Origin: Micropterix aruncella
Lineage: Eukaryota; Arthropoda; Insecta; Lepidoptera; Micropterigidae
Direction: 5' to 3'
Length of the DNA: 64,000 bases
Assembly (NCBI GenBank): GCA_944548615.1
Contig: OX155971.1
Coordinates: 23,270,782 to 23,334,781 of the forward strand
Shown: piece by piece, positions 26,901 through 32,400 of the stretch
Layout of the letters: the number at the start of each line of letters is the position of its first letter
How positions within the stretch are numbered: position 1 is the first letter of the stretch
Position numbers and translations under genes: made by a program
Notes under the pieces: generated by a model
Told to the model about the DNA's origin: nothing
The model's database searches: none
What the model saw: only the letters and a program-made list of their open reading frames with translations

Positions 26901-29102
26901 AGGTAAACATTTTGTACGCTCGTTAGAAGCTTTGCCTCTGTTCCATTTGTTTACTGATAAGGTTTTGCGTCTCGCCTCGCGCCTCGCGCGAGAGTGTAAA
27001 CGCCCTATCAGACGTTTTTTTGTCGTCGTATGTGGTCGTCGTGGTTCAAGGGGCAAACAAATTATCGGACGCGTCGGTAAGCCGCGGCTTACGAACGTAT
27101 GCACAGTCGTCCGCGACTGACGTCCGATAATGTGCACGGCTCAATAGAAATTCATTACACAGATAATTATCTTTGATACAGATAACCTTTCAGTCGCGTC
27201 CATAAGCCGCGGCTAACGGACGCGTCCGATAATATGATTGACCCTTCAGTTTATGAAATTGCGTTCATTTGTTATTAGTTCTCGTTATTCATTATCTTTT
27301 GCGTTAAAGATGAACAAAACTATTTGAAGCGGAGCTAGAGAAGTCGTTTTCAACATTTCAATATCTCAAAATTTACTTCTAGGTACATTGTGAGGTTATG
27401 TCGCAATAATTCAAACGTCTAAGTTACGTGGTAGAATCAGTAAAGGAGCAGAAATACAAATCTGAGTACAATACGCCTCTTGGGAGACATTACTAAAACA
27501 TATTCCTAAGTCTAACTATTCTCATTTGGTCTTACTATTCTTATATTACTGTTTAGTAATATAAATATTTATTCCCCAAAACGTGGGTTGACTCTTTCTG
27601 GCCAGACTGTATACGATTATTATTGGGTCCCATCAAACTTGCAGAAGGCAAATTTGCAGACGGCAATCTTGCAGACGGCATTCTTGCAGGCGGCAGTTTT
27701 GCAGAAGGCAATCTTGCAGAAGGCAGTTTTGCAAATGTCAAACTGACGTTTCGAGAACCTAACCTAACCTAACAGAAAAACTTAAAACATTTTTTTAATG
27801 TTTAGTTTGATGTACTAAATCATCCACTACAAGGATGCCGGTAATTAATGTCACTTCGATTTTAGGGAAAGAAAAACCTAACCTAACCTAACAGAAAAAC
27901 TTAAAACGTTTAGTTTGATGTACTGAAGGTTGCCGCCTGCAAGGTTGCCGCCTGCAAGGTTGCCGCCTGCAAGGTTGCCTCCTGCAAATCTGCCCCAACA
28001 AATTTGGAGCTGTCAAAAGTGACATTTGTGCAAGTTTGCCGCATGCAAAACTGGCGCCCCCCTTATTATTAACCCCCAGCTGGGGCTCAACACTAAAAAA
28101 AAAAAAAAAAACAACTAAAACTGGCAACACTGTCGCAAAAGGCGGGATATTGAAAACTAAATGTGACATACCATGGAAAAGCTCTTCGACCAACACTTCA
28201 TCACTATGGCGGATATTAACTCCGCAGTTGCACAGAAAATCAAACAGCGCCATTACGCTTTCACGCGAGTTTCTCGGCCGCAAATTGAAAACGTCCCCCG
28301 GAGTATAGGACAGTTTGTCGTTCGCCGTCTCGAAGTGCAAGATTCGAACGTCTTGAAAGTGATCATCCGCCGTTGTTCTTTCGTTTTTCTTTATAATAAA
28401 CTCGATTTCGCGTGCTTGTGAATTTGTTTGAGCGCTGTTATAGATATCCGAATGTTCATCCTGCGAGTTTACAATGGAATTTGGAATTCTCGTTTGAATT
28501 GTCCAGCGTTTGATGAAGCCAACGTTGTTCAAAACGGCAATGTTGATGTCTTTGAAGACAGTCTGCATTTTGATCCACATGTTTTTGATCCAGGGTTCAG
28601 AGACGGCGTCATTACCTAAATCGTGTTGGTAATCACAAAGACCTTAAAAGAAACAAGATGGTCAACTTTGGGTAAGTACCTACATATGACATATACTAAA
28701 ATTCCGCTTAATCTCACCGATATCTAATAGTGGCTCAGCTCCTAATTGTCTTAACCGTTTATCTAGTCGTTTGCCAACGAAATTAAACTTGATATAGCTA
28801 GAATCGCCCAATGCAAGCACACCATACTTCAAATTGACTAGCGACGTTAGCGGTAAGCTTTTTCGAAGCAGAAACTTCCAAAAACACTTCATATTATCCG
28901 GCTCTTCACCTGCGCCGGTTGTTGAGCACACAAAAATCACAAATCGTTCATTTATCAGGTGTTCAATAGAATAATCATCCATTGGGAGGACTGGACCGCT
29001 GAAGGAAAAGCGCTTCGACAGCCTCCATAAGTGTTCAGCGATCCCTTGCGCAGTCCCAGTCGAACTTCCGTAAAGAATCGTCAGTTTTCTTTCATAAATC
29101 AT
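5991..29102 (-). CDS. NDOR1: NADPH-dependent diflavin oxidoreductase 1, six exons, complete
   Basis: NDOR1/Tah18 passes electrons from NADPH through FAD and FMN to the Fe-S protein CIAPIN1/Dre2 in cytosolic Fe-S cluster assembly (family knowledge). Exons on the minus strand: 29102-28718, 28642-28172, 12367-12147, 9415-9140, 7806-7580, 6219-5991. All have GT/AG borders and phases 1,1,0,0,2 that join without a break, giving 602 aa, close to the usual ~600. Visible features: flavodoxin domain from residue 1 with the FMN loop YGSSTGTAQ (about 11-19) and LALGDSSY; the FAD motif RPRSFSIASS (about 384-393); the NADPH motif IGPGTGVAPF (about 458-467); GNAKNMP; and a C-terminal Trp that stacks on FAD in this family. 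I start at the ATG at 29102, since the upstream in-frame TTG is not a likely start. A polyadenylation signal (AATAAA on the minus strand) lies at 5964-5959. Intron 2 (28171-12368) contains the whole IMP4 gene. Confidence 0.94.
6346..6790. mobile_element. RF1 retroposon with internal inversion
   Basis: About 6346-6465 is the antisense RF1 3' end (GTCGACTACAACGGGCGAAC). From about 6466 to 6790 the sequence switches to sense internal RF1 (GGTAGTTGTTCACCTTACGG through GTTTTGTCCTAAGTCTTC), followed by a poly-C run. Read on the minus strand this is an inverted upstream segment followed by a correctly oriented 3' end. The copy is in the last NDOR1 intron region, between exons 5 and 6. Confidence 0.62.
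7060..7490 (-). pseudogene. LINE ORF2 C-terminal relic
   Basis: On the minus strand YGIHLWGTAAHIDSLFTLQK and RAIRAIVGIRPRQSYREH match the region after the RT thumb in CR1/jockey-type LINEs. After stops, KLPVKLKAIKN and IFERFI resemble the extreme C-terminus. It lies in the NDOR1 intron between exons 5 and 6. Confidence 0.6.
8420..8790 (+). pseudogene. Tc1/mariner-superfamily transposase fragment
   Basis: ENIAAITESVHQYPSTSTCH and RILHKDLGLKAYKVQLVKVL match the second helix-turn-helix region of mariner-like transposases. The following HFCFAEWTNYRLEED and, after a frameshift, SDEAHFHLRDYV-like sequence (first catalytic Asp region) are broken by a stop. Located in NDOR1 intron 4. Confidence 0.68.
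9425..9750 (+). pseudogene. LINE ORF2 C-terminal relic next to NDOR1 exon 4
   Basis: LLPLLDYGDVAF, EELSTKVDRLQNVCIRYIHG and LRKWPHH, then in the next frame TEYREKFHWLSGGK, match the post-RT region also seen (antisense) at 61480-62110. It starts about 10 bp from the acceptor of NDOR1 exon 4, on the opposite strand. Confidence 0.6.
9755..10500 (-). mobile_element. jockey-clade LINE, 3' fragment with tail
   Basis: On the minus strand YKCILKLIWTYGLQLWGTAA, IEILQQFQNKMLRIIVDAPW and YVTNDRLHHDLEISAVKEEI are the well-known jockey C-terminal block. The stop is at 10091. The 3' UTR ends with AATAAAGATC and a TATTC-repeat tail near 9760. The copy is 5'-truncated near 10500. Confidence 0.75.
10804..11748. 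mobile_element. piggyBac-like element with TTAA ends, carrying a NeSL/R2-like tail fragment
   Basis: TTAA bounds both sides, with ends CCTATTAAATGCC and, complemented, CCCTTTGAGTAGC. The left part is an inverted match to 16850-17009, and the right part (about 11340-11650) matches 24405-24690. At 11128-11215 it holds the 3' motif of the NeSL/R2-like LINE (CTCACCCCCCAGAAGTGTAA...GTCGGTGAATTC). Confidence 0.62.
12600..12945 (+). repeat. Tandem ~150-bp duplication
   Basis: GATATGCTGCAGCGCCATCTAGTAGC...ATACCAATTTTCATGGTAATCGGTTGAACG is followed by a second unit with GATGTGATGCAGCGCCATCTAGTGGC...TATCAATTTTCATGGCGATCGGTTTAAC. The CGGT-TGA style ending resembles the 3' tails of SINE/LINE repeats common in insects. 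Confidence 0.55.
12950..13199 (+). mobile_element. RF1 retroposon, 5'-truncated
   Basis: Only the last ~250 bp is present, from ACCTGTAACCAGTCGGGAG to GTTGTAGTTGACAGCTCC, matching the 3' third of the copy at 22031-22676. It is followed directly by the target of the next RF1 insertion. Confidence 0.65.
13215..13919 (+). mobile_element. RF1 retroposon, full-length, 15-bp target duplication
   Basis: The copy is flanked by TGTCCCGTCTGGATG at 13200-13214 and 13920-13934 (perfect 15 bp). It has the 3' end GGTGACGGGTTCGCCCGTTG and is a diverged subtype (about 705 bp) relative to the copy at 22031. It landed directly downstream of another, 5'-truncated RF1 copy (12950-13199). Confidence 0.7.
13936..15060 (+). 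mobile_element. NeSL/R2-like LINE fragment split by another LINE
   Basis: 13936-14226 and 14743-15060 match the copy at 18062-19420 and share its 3' UTR, but the coding frame is broken and much of the middle (knuckle and nuclease core) is deleted. The two halves are separated by the CR1/jockey-like LINE tail at 14227-14742. The left edge directly abuts an RF1 copy whose target duplication ends at 13934. Confidence 0.68.
14227..14742 (+). mobile_element. LINE 3' end inserted into the NeSL/R2-like fragment
   Basis: A short coding relic reads HNTRHKNNVLLPKL and FLYSSFKLFNALPS, the C-terminal signature of CR1/jockey-type ORF2 proteins. It is followed by a 3' UTR ending in AATAAATGATGATGATG, a short-repeat LINE tail. 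The interrupted host sequence (CATACA / CTTCCAG) is continuous in the copy at 18535-18545, which defines the insertion. Confidence 0.65.
15279..26069 (-). CDS. IMP4: U3 snoRNP protein IMP4 (Brix domain), five exons, nested in an NDOR1 intron
   Basis: IMP4 joins the U3 snoRNP/Mpp10 complex in the nucleolus and promotes U3 snoRNA-pre-rRNA pairing for 18S processing (family knowledge). Exons on the minus strand: 26069-25883, 21492-21330, 20958-20826, 17890-17630, 15470-15279. Borders are GT/AG and phases 1,2,0,0 join cleanly to 311 aa (the human protein is about 290). The N-terminus MLRRQARLRREYLYRK is the diagnostic IMP4 start. The Brix domain covers roughly residues 80-300, with DDEYRYAGVEDPK, ITTSRDPSARLKMF, RMNRGNYE, VHEHRGVPDNL, GPTAFFNLSGVIMRHDIPD, KYLFPVPKEDSKRVITFAN and EVGPRFQIKLYEIKLGTL. 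An ATTAAA polyadenylation-like hexamer lies at 15261-15256. Compared with the human protein, residues about 63-85 carry a short Gly/Ala/Ser-rich insertion (IGGFSGGANTQNS). The gene is intact and lies on the same strand as its host, NDOR1. Confidence 0.94.
15660..16010. repeat. Unclassified repeat-like stretch downstream of IMP4 exon 4
   Basis: The inverted pair TTGTCTATGGTC/GACCATAGACAA (15691-15726) forms a small hairpin. A 97-codon open frame on the minus strand has no recognisable domain and is probably not a gene. Confidence 0.3.
16422..17013. mobile_element. piggyBac-like MITE with TTAA ends
   Basis: TTAA bounds both sides. Ends CACATTGAGTGCC and, complemented, CCCATTGAATGCC form 13-bp imperfect inverted repeats. 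The right half is related, inverted, to 10840-11010. No ORF. Confidence 0.65.
17060..17230. repeat. Inverted repeat flanking a short spacer
   Basis: CTCGCCCCTCAGGAGTCTATGTTT is followed, after ~20 bp, by the complementary AAACATAGACTCCAGAGGGGTGAG. A third direct copy of CCCCTCAGTAGTCTATGTTTC lies near 17202. Confidence 0.5.
17285..17625 (+). repeat. Dispersed SINE/RTE-like repeat
   Basis: It begins ACTAGCTGTATCC, contains a duplicated GGTCGCATTCGAAATTCAAA and ends CAAAATCGGTCGAGCGGTTT...ACAGACAAAC...TATATATAAAG, the layout of common insect repeats with 'AAATCGGT..AGCGGTT..' tails. It ends about five bases before the donor of IMP4 exon 4. Confidence 0.55.
18062..19420 (+). mobile_element. NeSL/R2-type LINE (restriction-like endonuclease), C-terminal and 3' UTR copy, best preserved
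   Basis: A 304-codon open stretch (18346-19260) reads as the C-terminal part of a LINE with a restriction-like endonuclease. It has a zinc knuckle CPLCSNTPCTARHILAGC (C-x2-C-x7-H-x4-C), then GRYTYRHDKVL. The PD-(D/E)XK nuclease core follows (RPDITLYSLSRKVALIVE, then LTVPWE), and then VEVGARGLPAKSLFHLF and ASQILWLRR near the stop. The frame appears to extend upstream to about 18062. The 3' UTR (19261-19420) contains CTCACCCCCCAGAAGTG and CGACTCCGGTCGGTGAATTC, which recur in every other copy in the window. It lies between IMP4 exons 3 and 4. The reverse transcriptase part is missing, so it is a 5'-truncated copy. Confidence 0.8.
19421..20790. other. Intronic sequence without recognised genes
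   Basis: I see no gene here. Noted items are T-rich runs (20345-20435) and a self-complementary AAAGGCTGATCAGCCTTT at about 20519-20536. Short ORFs lack recognisable domains. Confidence 0.4.
22031..22676 (+). mobile_element. RF1 retroposon, near full-length copy with target duplication
   Basis: This 646-bp copy is flanked by TGTGCGCGATG (22020-22030) and TGTGCGTGATG (22677-22687). The sense 5' end is GGAGCTAATGGGCCC and the 3' end is GGTGACGGGTTCGCCC...GTTGACA, with no poly-A. No convincing ORF is present. Internal sequence TATCTCGCGGCAAGGCGTTGG and, on the other strand, GTTCGAAGTTG loosely resemble tRNA A and B boxes, but this is not proof of Pol III origin. It sits in NDOR1 intron 2, upstream of IMP4 exon 2 with respect to IMP4 transcription. 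Confidence 0.7.
22791..22976. mobile_element. hAT-type MITE, 186 bp
   Basis: The ends CAGAGGTTCCCAAACTTT and, complemented, CAGTGATTCCCAAAGTGG are inverted repeats. Flanks ACCCAGAG and CCCTAGAG are similar, not identical. The same family in inverted order occupies 24826-25656. Confidence 0.6.
23380..24806. mobile_element. Long piggyBac-like non-autonomous element with TTAA ends
   Basis: TTAA flanks ends CCCGGTCGCTCCG and, complemented, CCCCTCACATCGCG. The right part (24405-24690) is clearly related to 11340-11650 in another TTAA element (shared AAATTTCAATGCGGTCATT, TTTACAGTTATTC). There is no transposase ORF. The ends are less alike than in the other members. Confidence 0.5.
24826..25656. 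mobile_element. hAT-type non-autonomous element, 831 bp
   Basis: The ends CAGTGATTCCCAAAGTGG and, complemented, CAGATGTTTCCAAACTTT match the 186-bp element at 22791. The flanks CTCTAGAG and CTCAGAGT are only partly alike. The interior has no transposase that I recognise. Confidence 0.58.
26818..27005. repeat. Large palindrome (foldback element), ~80-bp arms
   Basis: GCGTTTACACTCTCGCGCGA...GAGACGCAAAACC on the left is mirrored by GGTTTTGCGTCTC...TCGCGCGAGAGTGTAAACGC on the right. The inner arms GAACAGAGGCAAAGCTTCTA / TAGAAGCTTTGCCTCTGTTC also match, around a ~35-bp loop. This is probably a foldback MITE. Confidence 0.75.
27060..27228. mobile_element. Short TIR element with GC-rich palindromic ends
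   Basis: The left ATTATCGGACGCGTCGGTAA and complemented right ATTATCGGACGCGTCCGTTA are inverted repeats. Both contain the palindrome core GCCGCGGC. About 170 bp, no ORF. Confidence 0.5.
27640..28060. repeat. Inverted arrays of a 15-bp motif around CCTAA repeats
   Basis: 27641-27737 holds about seven tandem variants of CTTGCAGACGGCAAT. 27925-27985 holds four inverted variants (GGTTGCCGCCTGCAA). Between them AACCTAACCTAACCTAACAG occurs at about 27757-27775 and, with one fewer or shifted unit, 27876-27895, followed each time by AAAAACTTAAAAC. CCTAA is the complement of the insect telomere repeat. Confidence 0.7.
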
Positions 29103-29475
29103 GACGAGTTGAGAATTTTCCAAAAAAACAATAACCTCAAACTTCCGAAAATGACTTTTCTTTTATAGTGTTCGTTCGTTCGTTCAACTCGTATACAACT
29201 CGATGTTTCAAGCACAACTCTAGCAACAAAGCGCACTAACAAGACCGACGCATCGCCTGCAGAAATAACAAAATTCACATGCTGCAATCTCCATGCATAA
29301 ACTGCGCGCGCTAGAAAGAGAGAGCTCCCCTCTACTCATGCGTTAGAATGAAACGCAGTTACTATTTCCGTTACGCACATCGCACGGTCTAATTTACATT
29401 ATACACGCTACGCATCCTCGCAAATATTCTATTCTTTTTGGTTAATGTTTGACTTACCTTACCATTGTGAGCGAA
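29103..29475. promoter_or_regulatory. Probable bidirectional promoter region between NDOR1 and the SWIB gene
   Basis: The NDOR1 start codon (29102, minus) and the SWIB-gene start codon (29476, plus) are separated by only about 370 bp, so both 5' UTRs and core promoters must fit here. The interval holds a short GTTC/GAAC microsatellite (about 29169-29185) and an AGAGAGAGAG run near 29313. I see no convincing TATA box. Calling it a promoter is inference from gene layout. Confidence 0.55.
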
Positions 29476-32400
29476 ATGGCGTCCCCCAGCGAAGCCGAAC
29501 TTAAGAAGAAAATACATGGTATAATACGTTCTATTCGCATGTTTCAATGATTGAAAACAATTCGCTGGGTTATAAACTTTGTTATTCGAGTGGCGGATGA
29601 GTTGCTTTTGGCTGCAATATCGAATTCTGGCTAGGTGGTTTCAGGCTTTCTTCCGTGCATACTTTTGGGTTTTTCTCTAATTTTACTGCAGTTTTATCAT
29701 TTGTTATGCGTTTTGCATGGTTATCTAGTCATTTAGCGGATTTTCGTTAGGCATTGTATATATGCGGGTGGTCAAGACGCATCACGCTACTTTATTTTTT
29801 TATATTTTTTCAGCCATTTTAAAAAAGGCAGATCTGGCCACGATGACTGCCAAAAAAGTCAGACAGCAGCTCGAAGATAAATTAAAAGTTGACCTGGGCT
29901 CCAGGAAAAAAGAGATTGACAAGATAGTGATGGATTATGTCAACGAGCAAAACGAGTCCGAGGATGACAAGGATGACGATGAAAATGAAGAGGAGAAAGA
30001 CGAGGAGAATGGCAAGGAAAACGACGAGGAAAATGACGAGGAAAATAACGGAGAAGAAAATGCAGAATCTTCTGAAGAAGATATCGTAAGTCTTCTTATT
30101 CTTCATTTACTTGGTTGTGCGGCGGCTTCCAAAGGAGCTATGCTTTTATCGTGTATCAGGTCTATAACATACTGAAGCCATCCATGAAACTGTTTTGCCC
30201 TTTAACTTTCAAGGATGCGGTAGAAAAGGATATATAAGAAAGGGAATTGTCGTGCAATACATATTGACCTTTTTGACATTTAAATGTCATGGCCTTCAAT
30301 GTCGGAATTACTTGCAGCCTTGTCAGAATGTACGACTGGGTTGTACCGAATGTACCTTCAACGTATATTTCCAGACCCCTGAACCTCGTTTGCTGGAGTT
30401 ATTCCTTTGATAGTTTGTGTGCCTTCTGTACCAATACCCCTTGCACTACTAGACATATTTTATATGGCTGCAAGTCGGCCTTAGATCAAGGACGGTATAC
30501 CTACCGTCGGGACAAACTCTTTGCTATTATTCGCAAAAATTAGCCTCTCGGTGGTTCATGCAAACAAGGGCCTGACAGTACCCTCCAAACCCTGAATACA
30601 GTTTGTGCGAATGGCTCTAAAGGCAAAAAACATTCCACTCTAAAACATTTCTCAATAATCGAGAAGGCTTCAGATTGTACAGCTCGATACGGCCTCTTAA
30701 GCAGTATAGTTTTTCTGAAAGACGCACAGCTCTCTGACCAGATATAATAATTTTTTTTTTTGTATATGCACTTTCAATTTGTATATGCACAATATTGAGA
30801 CGTCTATCCGAGAAGATAGTTCACGCTTTTGGGAATATGTTCGTAGTCAGCGAACTGCTGGTGGGGTACCCCTGAATGTGGTCTATAATGAGGCTACATA
30901 TTCGGGTGCTGCAGCCGCTGATGTTTTTGCGAATTACTTCTCATCAGTGTTTCTACCGAACATACCGGCCTTAGACGCTGTCGCCGCTGAAGCGACTATT
31001 ATGTCGAGTGACGCAAATTCTTCATGCGTCAACGTCCACAGTATCACTAAAGATGATATTCGGTTTGCAATACGCAAGCTGAAATCAGTCCGCACTATTG
31101 GACCTGATGGAGTTCCTCCTTATGTTATTAAAGCATGTTGTGAGTCTTTTATACAACCCCTGATGTATATATTTAACAGATCGTTGGAATCTGCAGTATA
31201 CCCCTATAAGTGGAAGATATCTAGAGTAGCTCCAATACCAAAAAGTGGCGATAAGGTGCAGGTTGATAATTACAGGCCGATTGCAGTGTTATCAGCCTTT
31301 CCTAAGCTTTTCGAGACGATTCTTCACCGAGAAATTTATACCCAACTATGCGGTACACTATCGGATGCCCAACACGGGTTCCGTCCTAATCGTTCCACAA
31401 CTACCAACCTATCCGTTTTTACAGATTATGTTACTGATGAGTTGGATAGCACCTCAAGGGGACAAGTGGATGTCGTGTATTTGGATTTCAAGAAGGCCTT
31501 TGACAGAGTCGACAACGATGCGTTACTCCGAGAACTGGCTGCTGCTGGATTCTCGAGTAAACTGTTGAAACTTTTCGCAGATTACTTGGGGGGCCGCCAG
31601 CAATTCGTTAAATTTGGCAATTTTGAATCCAAACTATACAACACTCAATCGGGGGTTAGCCAAGGATCAAACTTAGGGCCTTTGTTATTCAACTTATTTG
31701 TTAATAATCTGAGTAAAGTAGTCACATCTGCACGTTGTCTAATGTTTGCTGATGACGTCAAATTGTTTTTATCAACTGGAAGTGCTGAGGCCTGCGAGCT
31801 CTTCCAGCGTGATATTGATGCAGTTTATGCATGGAGCCAAGCTCGTAACCTTCACTTCAATATTAACAAATGTGCAGTGATGACATACACAAGGTCGCCT
31901 GATCATCTGATGTATGATTACTCCATCGCTGGATGTGTGCTTCCCAGAGTTACTGAAGTCAAGGACTTGGGAGTTTTTTTCGACCCCAAGTTAAACTTCA
32001 AGGAACATATTAGACAACTATCTACAACTTCTTTCAAGCTTCTAGGGTTTGTAATACGGCAATCCAAACACTTCAATAATATTCGGGTTATGCGCACGTT
32101 GTACAACTCGATTGTTAGAAGTCGCATGGAAACGAATGCACCTATTTGGAATCCACATGAAGATACTTATACCCTCATGCTGGAAAAGGTACAGAAGTGT
32201 TTTTTGAGATTTCTGTACTTCAAGCAGTACGGATATTATCCATTTTTGTATCCGACTGCATTTATCACAGGCATGGTTGGCTATAATTCTCTCTGTCTCA
32301 GAAGAGAAATGCTGACCATGTCCTATGTTTTCAATCTAATTCGTGGTAAAACTGATAACCCTAGCTTACTAGCAAAGGTGGATCTATTCATACCAAATAA

